DNA of 64,000 nucleotides from Kocuria rosea subsp. polaris (GCA_023896275.1 MLDA01000005.1:109693-173692), one strand, 5' to 3'; shown: positions 25,061 to 34,915, counted from the stretch's first letter. The notes: generated by a model not told the origin, from the letters alone. Translations and numbers: made by a program.

Positions 25061-26359
25061 ATGACTTTGAAGGTTGCGCTGCTCGGCTGTGGAAACGTTG
25101 GATCGCAGGTAGCGCGCATCCTGCTCGACGAGTCGGAGGAGCTCGCGGCGCGCATCGGCGTCCCGCTCGAGCTCACCGGCATCGCCGTGCGGAATGTCGA
25201 CGCGCCGCGCGAGGGGAACCTGCCGCGCGAACTGTTCACCACCGACGCTGAGGCACTCGTCGACGGCGCCGACGTCGTCGTGGAGCTGATGGGCGGACTC
25301 GAGCCCGCCGGGACGCTGATCCAGCGCGCCCTCCGCCGGGGCGCATCGGTCGTCACCGGCAACAAGGCGCTGCTCGCCGCGCGCCTGCCCGAGCTGACCG
25401 AGGCCGCGCGTGTCGGCGGCGCCGAGCTGCTCTACGAGGCCGCCGTCGCGGGCGCGATCCCGATCCTGCGCCCGATCCGCGAGTCGCTCGCCGGCGACCA
25501 CATCACCAAGGTCCTTGGCATCGTCAACGGCACCACGAACTTCATCCTGGATGCCATGGACACCCATGGCTCCCAGTTCGACGACGTCCTCGCCGAGGCC
25601 CAGCGCCTCGGCTACGCCGAGGCGGACCCGACCGCCGACGTCGCCGGGCACGACGCCGCCGCGAAGGCCGCGCTGCTCGCCTCCCTCGCGTTCCACACCA
25701 CGTTCGATCTCGAGAACGTGCACTGCGAGGGCATCACCGAGATCTCGGCCGACGACGTCGCCGGCGCTGCCGAGTCCGGCATGGTCATCAAGCTGCTCGC
25801 GATCGCCGAGCGCACGAGCGACGCCGACGGCAACGAGGGCGTCAACGTCCGCGTGCACCCGACGCTGCTGTCCCGCGAGCACCCGCTGGCTGCCGTCCGC
25901 GGCGCGTTCAACGCGGTCTTCGTCGAGGCGGAGAACGCCGGCGAGCTCATGTTCTACGGGCAGGGTGCAGGCGGAGCGCCGACCGCATCGGCCGTCATGG
26001 GCGACGTTGTCTCCCTCGCCCGCGGCCTTTCCTCAGGGGCCGGCGGCGGCGGAGAGGCGCAGCCGCGTCCGACGCGCGCCCTGGGCATCGAGGAGTCGAC
26101 GACGCGGTACAGCATCAGCCTCGAGGTCACCGACGAGACGGGTGTGTTGGCTGAGATCGCCGGCATCTTCGCCCGTCACGGGGTCTCCATCGAGACGATG
26201 CGGCAGACCGTCGCGGCTGACGAGAACGGCGGCCACGCCCGCTTGCGGTTCATCACCCACTCCGGCCGCGAGGCCGCCCTGGCCTCGACGGTTGCCGAGA
26301 TCGAACAGTTGCCCGTCGTCGAGACGGTCTCTTCCGTTGTGCGAGTCGAAGGAAAGTAA
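25061..26359 (+). CDS. hom: Homoserine dehydrogenase
   Basis: This 432-residue enzyme makes homoserine from aspartate semialdehyde. It has the nucleotide-binding VALLGCGNVGSQVARI, catalytic region GTTNFILDAMD and AQRLGYAEADPTADVAGHDAA. A C-terminal ACT domain (LEVTDETGVLAEIAGIFARH) is the usual site of threonine feedback in this family. It begins 11 bases after lysA and its stop abuts the thrC ATG. Confidence 0.96.
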   Translation: MTLKVALLGCGNVGSQVARILLDESEELAARIGVPLELTGIAVRNVDAPREGNLPRELFTTDAEALVDGADVVVELMGGLEPAGTLIQRALRRGASVVTGNKALLAARLPELTEAARVGGAELLYEAAVAGAIPILRPIRESLAGDHITKVLGIVNGTTNFILDAMDTHGSQFDDVLAEAQRLGYAEADPTADVAGHDAAAKAALLASLAFHTTFDLENVHCEGITEISADDVAGAAESGMVIKLLAIAERTSDADGNEGVNVRVHPTLLSREHPLAAVRGAFNAVFVEAENAGELMFYGQGAGGAPTASAVMGDVVSLARGLSSGAGGGGEAQPRPTRALGIEESTTRYSISLEVTDETGVLAEIAGIFARHGVSIETMRQTVAADENGGHARLRFITHSGREAALASTVAEIEQLPVVETVSSVVRVEGK

Positions 26360-27463
26360 ATGGCACATCAGTGGCGCGGCGTCATCCGCGAATATGCAGA
26401 CCGTCTCCCGGTCACCGAATCCACCCGCGTGATCACGCTCGGCGAGGGCGGCACGCCGCTCGTCTACGCCCCGGCGCTCTCCGCGCACACGGGCAACGAG
26501 GTCTACCTCAAGGTCGAGGGAATGAACCCGACCGGATCCTTCAAGGACCGCGGTATGACCATGGCCATCACGGCCGCCGTCGAGGCGGGGGCCAAGGCCG
26601 TCGTGTGCGCCTCGACGGGCAACACATCCGCATCGGCCGCGGCCTATGCCGCGCAGGCGGGCCTCACGTGCGCCGTGCTGGTGCCGGACGGCAAGATCTC
26701 GATGGGCAAGATGAGCCAGGCCGTCGCGCACGGCGCTGAGATCCTGCAGATCGACGGCAACTTCGACAACTGTCTCGACGTCGCCCGCAAGCTCAGCGAG
26801 GCCTACCCGGTGTTCCTCGTGAACTCGGTCAATCCCGCACGCATCGAAGGACAGAAGACCGGTGCCTTCGAAGTCGTCGACTTCCTCGGCGACGCTCCGG
26901 ATTACCACATGCTGCCGGTCGGCAACGCGGGCAACATCACCGCGTACTGGAAGGGCTACAAGGAGTACGCGGCGCCCTTCACGACCAACACGGGTGAGGA
27001 GCTGGCTGCGGTCGCCACGAAGACCCCGACGATGTGGGGCTTCCAGGCCGATGGAGCGGCCCCCATCGTCAAGGGCCACCCGATCACCGAGCCCGAGACG
27101 ATCGCCACGGCGATCCGCATCGGCAACCCTGCGTCGTGGGAGCAGGCGGAGGCCGCGCGCGACGAGTCCGGCGGGCTCATCGACTCGGTCACGGACGAGG
27201 AGATCCTCGCCGCGCACCGCTGGCTGTCCTCGAAGGAAGGCGTCTTCGTGGAGCCGGGTTCGGCGGCCGGAGTCGCTGGGCTGCTCAAGCACCACGGTGC
27301 AGGCAACGCGCCCGAGGGCAAGACGATCGTCATCACGGTCACCGGCCACGGCCTCAAGGACCCGCAGTGGGCCACGCAGGGGCTCGACGGCGGCTCTGTG
27401 GTCGAGCCGACCAAGGTCCCCTTCGACGTCGTCGCTGTCGCGGACGCTCTCGGCCTGAACTGA
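26360..27463 (+). CDS. thrC: Threonine synthase
   Basis: This 367-residue PLP enzyme converts O-phosphohomoserine to threonine. It has the lysine in [31 protein letters not shown] and the phosphate-binding [24 protein letters not shown] precedes the ATG, which follows the hom stop directly. Confidence 0.96.
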   Translation: MAHQWRGVIREYADRLPVTESTRVITLGEGGTPLVYAPALSAHTGNEVYLKVEGMNPTGSFKDRGMTMAITAAVEAGAKAVVCASTGNTSASAAAYAAQAGLTCAVLVPDGKISMGKMSQAVAHGAEILQIDGNFDNCLDVARKLSEAYPVFLVNSVNPARIEGQKTGAFEVVDFLGDAPDYHMLPVGNAGNITAYWKGYKEYAAPFTTNTGEELAAVATKTPTMWGFQADGAAPIVKGHPITEPETIATAIRIGNPASWEQAEAARDESGGLIDSVTDEEILAAHRWLSSKEGVFVEPGSAAGVAGLLKHHGAGNAPEGKTIVITVTGHGLKDPQWATQGLDGGSVVEPTKVPFDVVAVADALGLN

Positions 27464-27489
27464 CACCAATGGAAGGCACCTCGACGCAC

Positions 27490-28491
27490 ATGAGCGCTCA
27501 GACCGACATTCCCGCAGCACGGATCGCGGCGGGCCGGCAGGCCACCGTGACGGTACCGGCCACGAGCGCCAACCTCGGCCCCGGCTTCGACTGCATGGGG
27601 CTGGCCTTGGGGTTGCAGGACACTCTGATCGTGCGGACGGTGCCGGGGACCGGGGTGCGCGTGAGCGTCACGGGGGAGGGCGCCGCCGTGCTCCCGACCG
27701 ACGGGTCGCATCTGGTCGCCAGGACGATCCTCGACCGCTGGTCGGAACTGGGCGTGGAGCCCGCCGGCCTCGAGATCGAGGCGACCAACCGCATCCCGCA
27801 TGGTCGTGGGCTCGGCTCCTCGGCGGCCGCGATCGTCTCGGCCCTCGCGGCCGCCGACGCGTTGCTACCGGCAGAGGTGGCGGGGCGCGCCGGCGGCCGC
27901 GACGGGCTGTTCGAGGCGGCTGCGCTGCTCGAGGGGCACCCCGACAACGTCGCCCCCGCCGTCTACGGCGGCCTCACGCTCTCCTACGAGACGGCGGACG
28001 CCACTCTCATCGATGCTGGCGAACCGCACCGCCCCTCCACGATGCACACGGTCTCGCTGTCGCTGCACGACGGCGTCGTCCCCGTCGTCGCGATCCCCGA
28101 TGTCGAGCTGTCGACCAAGGCCGCCCGCGGGCTGCTGCCGGAGTCGGTGCCACACGCGGACGCCGCGGCCAACGCGGCGCGCGCCGGGCTGCTGGTCACG
28201 GCGCTGACCCGTGAGCCCTCGCTGCTGCACATCGGCACGGAGGATTTCCTGCACCAGAACTACCGTTTCGCCGCGATGGCCGAGTCGGCCGCACTGATTC
28301 GCGGCCTGCGCGCTCAGGGCTACGCCGCGGTCGTCTCCGGTGCTGGCCCCTCGGTGCTCGTGCTCGCACGGGGCACGGACGAAGCGAGGGACATCGCGGC
28401 CGCGATCGAGGGAGGCGCCGAAAAGTTCGGGCCCTGGCGCGTTGAGATTCCGGGCCTTGACGCATCTGGTGCTATGGTGGAAGTGCACTAG
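27490..28491 (+). CDS. thrB: Homoserine kinase
   Basis: This 333-residue GHMP kinase phosphorylates homoserine. It has VPATSANLGPGFDCMGLALG, the ATP-binding PHGRGLGSSAAAIVSALAA and the C-terminal VSGAGPSVLVLA. I favour the ATG at 27490 (MSAQTDIPAA) because GGAAGG lies 13 bases before it; an in-frame ATG at 27469 is possible. It ends the hom-thrC-thrB threonine branch. Confidence 0.94.
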   Translation: MSAQTDIPAARIAAGRQATVTVPATSANLGPGFDCMGLALGLQDTLIVRTVPGTGVRVSVTGEGAAVLPTDGSHLVARTILDRWSELGVEPAGLEIEATNRIPHGRGLGSSAAAIVSALAAADALLPAEVAGRAGGRDGLFEAAALLEGHPDNVAPAVYGGLTLSYETADATLIDAGEPHRPSTMHTVSLSLHDGVVPVVAIPDVELSTKAARGLLPESVPHADAAANAARAGLLVTALTREPSLLHIGTEDFLHQNYRFAAMAESAALIRGLRAQGYAAVVSGAGPSVLVLARGTDEARDIAAAIEGGAEKFGPWRVEIPGLDASGAMVEVH

Positions 28492-28748
28492 TTGCCGGAT
28501 GATGCCGGCCCTGCCCCGACTTTGGATCGTTCTTTGATCCCCGTGGTCTGGTGCGACTCTCACCGTGCCTCCCGCACTTCACGATCTTTCCTGTGCAGCT
28601 GTGGCGGCCGGAACTCAGTGAGTCATCAGCGCCGCTACCGGCGCGTTCTCGACAAAAGTTGGCCGACGTATCTGACGCGTCGTCGACGAGAAAACATTTC
28701 GCGGGCCCATCTACTTTCGGCCCGCCCGACGAGGGAGAAGGAACCTTC
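28492..28748 (+). other. Long structured leader region of rho
   Basis: These 257 bases between thrB and rho hold no supported gene. An extended -10-like sequence TGCTATGGT (28470-28478) lies just inside thrB. The leader can fold hairpins at 28524-28540 (GGATC/GATCC), around 28630 (GCGCCG/CGGCGC) and at 28701-28725 (GCGGGCC/GGCCCGC), the last near the GGAGAAGGAA ribosome site. rho autoregulation through its leader is known in E. coli; here it is inference. Confidence 0.4.
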
Positions 28749-30851
28749 GTGACAGAAACCACGAGCCTCGAAGCAGGCGTGGATACCAAGACATCTGCCC
28801 CACAGAACGCCGGCCTGGCCGGTCTGAAACTCGCGCAACTCCAGGCATTGGCCTCCCAGCTGGGAATCACGGGCGGCTCCAGGATGCGCAAGTCGGATTT
28901 GGTGGACGCCATCTCCAAGCACCAGCGCGGTGGTTCCGTCGCGGACCGCGGCAACGAGAAGGCGGCGCCGAAGAAGGACGCCGCAACTGAGCAGCCGCCC
29001 GCCGCGGCGGACGATGCTCCCGCCGAAGCGCCGAAGAGGAAGCGCCCCTCGCGCTCCAGCGCCGCCAAGCAGGAGGCCGTTGAGGCTCCCGCCGAGGCGA
29101 AGCAGGACGCACCCGCCGAGGAGTCCGCTGAGGCCCCGGCCCGCACCCGCGGTCGCCGCGGCTCCCGCAAGGCCACCGACGCGAGCGTCGAGGCCAAGAA
29201 CGACGGCGCGGCCGCTGAGAAGCCGGCCGCCGAGAAGCCGGTCGAAGAGGCACCCGCGGACAACGAGTCCGAGGGGCGCGGCCGCAACCGTTCGCGCCGC
29301 GGCGGACGCCGCAACGAGGTTGCCGAGAACGAGGGCGAGCAGGCCGAGTCGAAGCAGGCTGAGCCGAAGCAGGACGAGCAGTCCGAGCAGAACGACGGCG
29401 ACCGGCAGGAGCGCTCGGGCCGCAACCGCCGCGGCCGCAACCGCCGCAACAACCAGAGCGACGATGCCCAGAACGCCGGCGACAACGAGCCGGCGGAGAA
29501 GCGCGAGGTCGCGAACCGCGACGACAGCGATGGCGCCGGGCGCAATCGTCGCGACCGCGATCGCAACCGCCGCGACCGTGACCGTGACCGCGAGCGTGGG
29601 GACCGTGACCGTGATCGCGGCCGCAACCGCAACGAGCGCCGCCGCGGGCGCGGGCGCAACCAGCCCGAGGTCGACGAGACCGAGCTGACCGAAGACGACG
29701 TGCTGCTGCCCGTGGCCGGCATCCTGGACGTGCTCGAGAACTACGCGTTCCTGCGCACCTCCGGTTACCTGCCGGGCCCGAACGACGTCTACCTGTCGCT
29801 GAACCAGGTCAAGAAGCACAACCTGCGCAAGGGCGACGCCGTCGTCGGCGCGATCCGTGCACCGCGCGAGGGCGAGAACACTGGCGGCAGCGTCCGGCAG
29901 AAGTTCAACGCTCTGGTCAAGCTCACGAGCGTGAACGGCAAGACGCTCGAGGAGAACGCGAGCCGCGTCGAGTTCAACAAGCTCGTTCCGCTCTACCCGC
30001 AGGAGCGCCTGCGTCTCGAGACCGACCCGAAGAAGGTCGGCCCCCGCGTCATCGACCTCGTCGCACCTATCGGCAAGGGCCAGCGTGGCCTGATCGTCTC
30101 CCCGCCCAAGGCGGGCAAGACGCTCATCCTGCAGTCCATCGCCCAGGCGATCACGACGAACAACCCGGAAGTGCACCTGATGATGGTGCTCGTGGACGAG
30201 CGTCCCGAGGAAGTCACCGACATGCAGCGCACGGTCAAGGGTGAGGTCATCGCCTCGACCTTCGACCGCCCGGCCGACGATCACACGACGGTCGCCGAAC
30301 TGGCCATCGAGCGTGCCAAGCGCCTCGTGGAGATGGGCATGGACGTCGTCGTGCTGCTCGACTCCATGACCCGCCTCGGCCGTGCCTACAACCTGGCCGC
30401 TCCCGCCTCGGGACGCATCCTCTCCGGTGGTGTGGACTCGGCTGCCCTGTACCCGCCGAAGCGCTTCTTCGGTGCCGCTCGCAACATCGAGAACGGCGGC
30501 TCCCTGACGATCCTGGCCACCGCGCTCGTCGAGACCGGCTCCAAGATGGACGAGGTCATCTTCGAGGAGTTCAAGGGCACCGGCAACATGGAGCTCCGCC
30601 TGTCCCGCAAGCTTGCGGACAAGCGCATCTTCCCGGCCGTTGACGTCAACGAGTCCGGCACGCGCCGCGAGGAGAACCTGCTCTCGAAGGACGAGGTCCG
30701 GATCATGTGGCGCCTGCGCCGTGTCCTCTCCGGCCTCGACACGCAGCAGGCTCTTGAGGTCTTGACCTCGAAGATCCGCGATACGCAGTCCAACGCCGAA
30801 TTCCTGATGACGGTCTCGAAGACCACGCTGGGATCCAAGTCCGACGACTAG
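28749..30851 (+). CDS. rho: Transcription termination factor Rho
   Basis: The protein is 700 residues from the GTG at 28749, which has a GGAGAAGGAA site. Residues 20-57 form the Rho_N SAP-like domain (LAGLKLAQLQALASQLGI). A long insert to about residue 300 is first Ala/Glu/Lys-rich and then made of Arg/Asn/Asp repeats (GRNRRDRDRNRRDRDRD), typical of high-GC actinobacteria and thought to add RNA binding. The primary RNA site (ENYAFLRTSGYLPGPNDVYL) and the ATPase core with VSPPKAGKTLILQ follow. A very strong terminator comes after it. Confidence 0.96.
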   Translation: MTETTSLEAGVDTKTSAPQNAGLAGLKLAQLQALASQLGITGGSRMRKSDLVDAISKHQRGGSVADRGNEKAAPKKDAATEQPPAAADDAPAEAPKRKRPSRSSAAKQEAVEAPAEAKQDAPAEESAEAPARTRGRRGSRKATDASVEAKNDGAAAEKPAAEKPVEEAPADNESEGRGRNRSRRGGRRNEVAENEGEQAESKQAEPKQDEQSEQNDGDRQERSGRNRRGRNRRNNQSDDAQNAGDNEPAEKREVANRDDSDGAGRNRRDRDRNRRDRDRDRERGDRDRDRGRNRNERRRGRGRNQPEVDETELTEDDVLLPVAGILDVLENYAFLRTSGYLPGPNDVYLSLNQVKKHNLRKGDAVVGAIRAPREGENTGGSVRQKFNALVKLTSVNGKTLEENASRVEFNKLVPLYPQERLRLETDPKKVGPRVIDLVAPIGKGQRGLIVSPPKAGKTLILQSIAQAITTNNPEVHLMMVLVDERPEEVTDMQRTVKGEVIASTFDRPADDHTTVAELAIERAKRLVEMGMDVVVLLDSMTRLGRAYNLAAPASGRILSGGVDSAALYPPKRFFGAARNIENGGSLTILATALVETGSKMDEVIFEEFKGTGNMELRLSRKLADKRIFPAVDVNESGTRREENLLSKDEVRIMWRLRRVLSGLDTQQALEVLTSKIRDTQSNAEFLMTVSKTTLGSKSDD

Positions 30852-30859
30852 CTGCGTAA

Positions 30860-30918
30860 AACGCCCGGGGTCGGTCCCGTCCACAACATCGCTGTGGACG
30901 GGACCGACCCCGGGCGTT
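30860..30918 (+). terminator. Very long terminator after rho
   Basis: A perfect 26-base-pair stem (30860-30885 with 30893-30918) closes a seven-base loop. It lies nine bases past the rho stop. The tail is only TTCTGCG, so the stem strength rather than a T tract must do the work. Confidence 0.78.
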
Positions 30919-30973
30919 CTGCGATTAATAGGACCCGCGTGGGTCCGCACAGACTGAATACACTGAGACATAC

Positions 30974-31018
30974 GTGGGCGCGTCCGGCGCCCCGCCTCGG
31001 GCAAGCGGAAAGAAGTGA
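30974..31018 (+). CDS. Possible leaderless 14-residue ORF before prfA
   Basis: GTG lies nine bases after a TACACT hexamer (30959-30964) and encodes MGASGAPPRASGKK, ending in TGA four bases before the prfA ATG. prfA has its own GGAAAGAAG ribosome site, so this may be nothing more than leader sequence. Confidence 0.2.
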   Translation: MGASGAPPRASGKK

Positions 31019-31021
31019 ACG

Positions 31022-32107
31022 ATGTTTGAGTCCGTCCAGGGCCTGCTAGACGAATACCAGGAGCTGCAGCGCGAGCTCTCCGACCCGGCCGTGTACGCGG
31101 ACCAGGCGCGGGCGCGCAAACTGGGGCGCCGCAGCGCGCAGCTGGGCGGCATCGTCGACGCGCACAAGCGGTGGAAGCAGATCACCGAGGACCTCGAGGC
31201 GGCTCGAACCATGGCGGACGAGGATCCAGAGTTCGCCGAGGAGGCCCAGGAGCTCGAGGCTGCGCTGCCTGCCGCCGAGGAGAAGCTGCGCCGGCTGCTC
31301 ATCCCGCGCGACGAGAACGACGCGCGCGACATCATCCTCGAGGTCAAGGGTGGCGAGGGCGGCGACGAGGCAGCGCTCTTCGCCGGCGACCTGCTGCGCA
31401 TGTACACGCGCTACGCGGAGTCCAAGGGCTGGAAGACCGAGCTCATCTCCTACACGGAGTCCGACCTGGGCGGCTACAAGGACGCCCAGATGGCGATCAA
31501 GGGCAAGTCCAACGACCCGGCAGAGGGCGTCTACGCGCACCTGAAGTTCGAGGGCGGTGTGCACCGCGTCCAGCGGGTACCCGTCACGGAGTCCCAGGGC
31601 CGCATTCACACCTCGGCGGCCGGCGTGCTCGTGCTGCCGGAGGTCGACGAGCCCGAGGAGATCGACATCCACCAGAACGACCTTAAGATCGACGTCTACC
31701 GGTCCTCGGGGCCGGGCGGCCAGTCGGTGAACACGACCGACTCGGCCGTGCGCATCACCCACCTGCCGACCGGCATCGTGGTCGCGATGCAGAACGAGAA
31801 GTCGCAGATCCAGAACCGCGAGGCCGCGATGCGCGTGCTGCGCTCGCGCCTACTGGCGCACCAGCAGCAGCAGATTGACGCCGAGAATTCGGCCGTGCGC
31901 GCCTCGCAGATCCGCACGATGGACCGGTCCGAGCGGATTCGGACCTACAACTACCCCGAGAACCGTATCGCCGACCACCGGACGGGCTACAAGGCGTACA
32001 ACCTCGACCACGTGCTGAACGGCGACTTGGATCCCGTCATCACCTCCTGCATCGAGATGGATGAGGCCGAGCGCCTCGCCGCCCTCGGCGAGAACCAAGA
32101 GAAGTAG
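31022..32107 (+). CDS. prfA: Peptide chain release factor 1
   Basis: This 361-residue class I release factor reads UAA and UAG. It has the universal [20 protein letters not shown] motif and the family ending of a basic helix and [14 protein letters not shown]. Start context is GGAAAGAAG seven bases from the ATG. prmC, whose product methylates the GGQ glutamine, follows four bases later. Confidence 0.97.
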   Translation: MFESVQGLLDEYQELQRELSDPAVYADQARARKLGRRSAQLGGIVDAHKRWKQITEDLEAARTMADEDPEFAEEAQELEAALPAAEEKLRRLLIPRDENDARDIILEVKGGEGGDEAALFAGDLLRMYTRYAESKGWKTELISYTESDLGGYKDAQMAIKGKSNDPAEGVYAHLKFEGGVHRVQRVPVTESQGRIHTSAAGVLVLPEVDEPEEIDIHQNDLKIDVYRSSGPGGQSVNTTDSAVRITHLPTGIVVAMQNEKSQIQNREAAMRVLRSRLLAHQQQQIDAENSAVRASQIRTMDRSERIRTYNYPENRIADHRTGYKAYNLDHVLNGDLDPVITSCIEMDEAERLAALGENQEK

Positions 32108-32111
32108 AAGA

Positions 32112-32975
32112 GTGGGTACGACGGCGGAGCTCGCCTCCGCGCTGCGCGCCGCCTCCGCGGTCCTGGCCGAGGCGGGTGTGCCCAGCCCGCGGGTCGACGC
32201 GGAGCTGCTCGCGGCCCACCTGCTCGGCGTCAGCCGTGGCCGGGTCGGAGCGTTGGCCCTCGCCGGCGCCCCCGCGCCGCCCGGGCTCGACGACCTTGTC
32301 GCCGAGCGCGCCCGCCGTATTCCGCTGCAGCACCTCACCGGGGTGGCGCACTTCCGCCACCTTGACCTGGCCGTCGGCCCGGGGGTCTTCGTCCCGCGCC
32401 CAGAGACCGAGACGCTCGCGCAGCTCGGCATCGACGCCGCACGCGCAGCACTAGCGGCGACCGGTACCGCCACGATCGTCGACCTCGGCACGGGGTCGGG
32501 CGCGGTCGCCGCGGCGATCGCCTCGGAGGTGCCTGCAGCCGTCGTACACGCCGTCGAGCTCAGTGAGCACGCGGCCGCCTGGGCCGAGCGAAATCTGAGT
32601 CCGCTCGGCGTCGAGCTGCGTGTCGGGGACCTGCGCACGGCCTTCGAGGACCTCAACGGGCGGGTCGACGTCGTCGTATCCAACCCGCCATACATTCCGG
32701 CCGACGCCGTGCCCAACGAGCCCGAAGTGCGCGACCACGATCCCGAGCTCGCGCTGTACGGCGGGGGAGTGGACGGGATGGAGCTGCCGCGAGCGGTCGA
32801 AGCGACCGCGCGACGGCTGCTGTCCGCCGGAGGCTACGTCGCACTGGAACACGCCGAGGTGCAGGAGCGGGCCATGCAGGCCCTCTTCGAGCGCACCGGT
32901 GCCTGGGCGAACGTGGCCGGGCATCACGACCTGACCGACCGCGCGCGCTGCACCTCCGCGCGTCGGGCCGGATAG
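32112..32975 (+). CDS. prmC: Release factor glutamine methyltransferase
   Basis: This 287-residue S-adenosylmethionine enzyme has the VSNPPYIPADAVP motif and the SAM-binding VDLGTGSGAVAAAIA, plus the N-terminal helical domain that holds the release factor. It methylates the glutamine in the GGQ motif of PrfA. The GTG at 32112 puts the start just after the prfA stop; earlier in-frame starts lie inside prfA. Confidence 0.95.
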   Translation: MGTTAELASALRAASAVLAEAGVPSPRVDAELLAAHLLGVSRGRVGALALAGAPAPPGLDDLVAERARRIPLQHLTGVAHFRHLDLAVGPGVFVPRPETETLAQLGIDAARAALAATGTATIVDLGTGSGAVAAAIASEVPAAVVHAVELSEHAAAWAERNLSPLGVELRVGDLRTAFEDLNGRVDVVVSNPPYIPADAVPNEPEVRDHDPELALYGGGVDGMELPRAVEATARRLLSAGGYVALEHAEVQERAMQALFERTGAWANVAGHHDLTDRARCTSARRAG

Positions 32976-32978
32976 ACT
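32973..32978 (+). promoter_or_regulatory. Possible -10 hexamer upstream of the Sua5-type gene
   Basis: TAGACT overlaps the prmC stop codon and would give a leader of about 45 bases. Confidence 0.3.
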
Positions 32979-33029
32979 CCGCCGGCGCCTTGCGTCGATA
33001 ACTGCGAACCCCATGGAAGAATGACACCC

Positions 33030-33752
33030 GTGACATCACGTTTTGATTGCCAGGATGCCGCGGACCGCGAAGCAGGTCTCGAGGCCGCGAAGATCGCCCT
33101 CTCCGAGAAGCAATGCATCGTCCTACCGACGGATACCGTGTACGGGATCGGCGCAGACGCGTTCTCCCCGCAGGCCGTGGCGACGCTGCTCGCCGCGAAG
33201 GGGCGTGGGCGCAGCATGCCACCGCCCGTCCTGATCCCGCGTCCGGAAACGCTCGACGGGTTGGCCTCGTCCGTGCCCGACGGCGCCCGCGCGCTGGCCG
33301 AACGCTTCTGGCCCGGCGCCCTGACCCTGATCCTGCAGGCGCAGCCCTCGCTGTCGTGGGATCTGGGCGAAACGAAGGGCACCGTCGCGCTGCGCATGCC
33401 GGATGACGAGATCGCCCTCGCGCTGCTGCGCGAGGCCGGTCCGCTGGCCGTGTCCTCGGCCAACCGAACGGGGCAGGCTGCCGCCACCAACGCCGACGAC
33501 GCCGAGGACCAGCTCGGCGAAGTTGTAGCCGTCTATCTCGCGGACGGAGAGCGCCCCCGGGACGGCGAGGCGCTCCCATCGACGATTGTCGACTTCACCG
33601 CGGCGACGCCTGCCGTCGTCAGACAGGGTGCCATTGCCTTGGAGGCCCTGCGCCAGGTGGTGCCCGAGCTGCTCGCCGAAGGCGAGGAGGCTCCGGTGGC
33701 CGAGCCGGCGGAACCGACGGAGCCCGCGGCCGACGAATCCGAGCAGTCCTAG
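33030..33752 (+). CDS. L-threonylcarbamoyladenylate synthase (Sua5/YciO/YrdC)
   Basis: This 240-residue protein has the YrdC fold with LPTDTVYGIGADAFSP, KGRGRSMPPPVL and AVSSANRTGQ. It makes the activated intermediate for the t6A modification of tRNAs that read ANN codons. The C-terminal tail after about residue 215 is Ala/Glu/Pro-rich and unlike the family. I chose GTG 33030 with GGAAGA nine bases before it; ATG 33021 in the same frame has no room for a ribosome site. Confidence 0.93.
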   Translation: MTSRFDCQDAADREAGLEAAKIALSEKQCIVLPTDTVYGIGADAFSPQAVATLLAAKGRGRSMPPPVLIPRPETLDGLASSVPDGARALAERFWPGALTLILQAQPSLSWDLGETKGTVALRMPDDEIALALLREAGPLAVSSANRTGQAAATNADDAEDQLGEVVAVYLADGERPRDGEALPSTIVDFTAATPAVVRQGAIALEALRQVVPELLAEGEEAPVAEPAEPTEPAADESEQS

Positions 33753-33758
33753 CCCTCG

Positions 33759-34880
33759 ATGCGCCTGTACCTACTCCTCATCGCCCTCACCTTCGCGACG
33801 TCGTTTCTGCTGACGCCGCTGGTACGTCGCGTCGGGCTGAGGGTCGGGCCGGCCGAGCTGCGCGACCGGGACGTCCACACGGCGCCGATCCCGAAGCTCG
33901 GGGGAGTGGCGATGATCGTCGCTGTCCTGCTGGGAGTGGCCGTGGCCTCGAGGGTGGACTTTCTCTCCGGCTCTTTCCGCGACCCCGGGCCTGCACTGGC
34001 TGTGGTCGCAGGTGCGCTGCTGGCGCTCTTGATCGGCGTGGCGGACGATCTCTGGGACCTCCGCTGGTATTTCAAGCTCGCCGGGCAGACTCTCATCGGG
34101 TTCGTGATTGCGGCGGGCGGCGTGCGACTGGAGGCCATGCCGGTCGGATGGATCGGCATCCCGTCGGAGTCGGTACAGATCGCCCTGACGGTGTTCCTGA
34201 TCGTGCTCACGATGAACGCGATCAATTTCGTCGACGGCCTCGACGGGCTGGCCGCCGGCGTCGGCGCCATCGGGGCGATGGCCTTCTTCGTCTACTGCTA
34301 TTGGCTCGCCCGCACGATCAGCCAGTACGACAACTCGAACTTCTCGGCGATGCTCATGGCGATCCTGCTGGGAGCGTGCCTCGGCTTCCTGCCGCACAAT
34401 TTCAATCCCGCCAAGATCTTCATGGGGGAATCCGGCGTCATGATCATCGGCCTGCTGATGTCCGTCGCCGCGATCATGGTGACGGGTGATGTCGGAGCGC
34501 AGGAGGGCTACCGGTTCCGCAACATCCCGGCTTACATGCCCATCCTGCTGCCGGTCGCCGTCATCATGCTTCCGTTGTTGGATCTGGCGCTAGCGGTCAT
34601 CCGGCGCACTGCCAACGGGCGGTCCCCGTTCTCTGCGGACCGTGGCCACCTGCACCACATCCTGGTCGATGGCGGCTACACGCAGCGTCAGGCCGTGCTC
34701 GTCCTATATCTCTGGTCCGCCATCGTCGCCTTCGGCTCCGTGGCGTTTATCTTCAAAGAGTTCGATTGGCGGATTATCGTCGGCATCAACCTGCTCGCGG
34801 CGGTCGGAGCCGCACTTCTGACGATGTGGCCATGGCTGCGCCGCAGCCTGGCTGCGTGGAAGAAGAGACGTGGCGCGTAG
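33759..34880 (+). CDS. wecA: Polyprenyl-phosphate GlcNAc-1-phosphate transferase (WecA/Rfe family)
   Basis: This 373-residue membrane protein with about eleven helices transfers a sugar-1-phosphate to a polyprenyl phosphate to start a cell-wall glycan linker. Family motifs are VADDLWDLRWYFK, MNAINFVDGLDGLAAG and the cytoplasmic DRGHLHHILVDGG. In M. tuberculosis the homologous gene (Rv1302) sits at the same place before the ATP synthase operon. Confidence 0.93.
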   Translation: MRLYLLLIALTFATSFLLTPLVRRVGLRVGPAELRDRDVHTAPIPKLGGVAMIVAVLLGVAVASRVDFLSGSFRDPGPALAVVAGALLALLIGVADDLWDLRWYFKLAGQTLIGFVIAAGGVRLEAMPVGWIGIPSESVQIALTVFLIVLTMNAINFVDGLDGLAAGVGAIGAMAFFVYCYWLARTISQYDNSNFSAMLMAILLGACLGFLPHNFNPAKIFMGESGVMIIGLLMSVAAIMVTGDVGAQEGYRFRNIPAYMPILLPVAVIMLPLLDLALAVIRRTANGRSPFSADRGHLHHILVDGGYTQRQAVLVLYLWSAIVAFGSVAFIFKEFDWRIIVGINLLAAVGAALLTMWPWLRRSLAAWKKRRGA

Positions 34881-34901
34881 CGGACAGCTCTCTACGTAAT
34901 G

Positions 34902-34907
34902 TAGAAT
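34902..34907 (+). promoter_or_regulatory. -10 hexamer of the atp operon
   Basis: TAGAAT lies between wecA and the first AtpI-like gene. It ends eight bases before the GTG of a short upstream ORF. Confidence 0.6.
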
Positions 34908-34915
34908 TTACGGCG

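Noticed and set aside
28635..31004. 789-codon frame antisense to rho
   Set aside because: Low-complexity Val/Ala/Leu runs that are simply the complement of the Arg-rich Rho insert.
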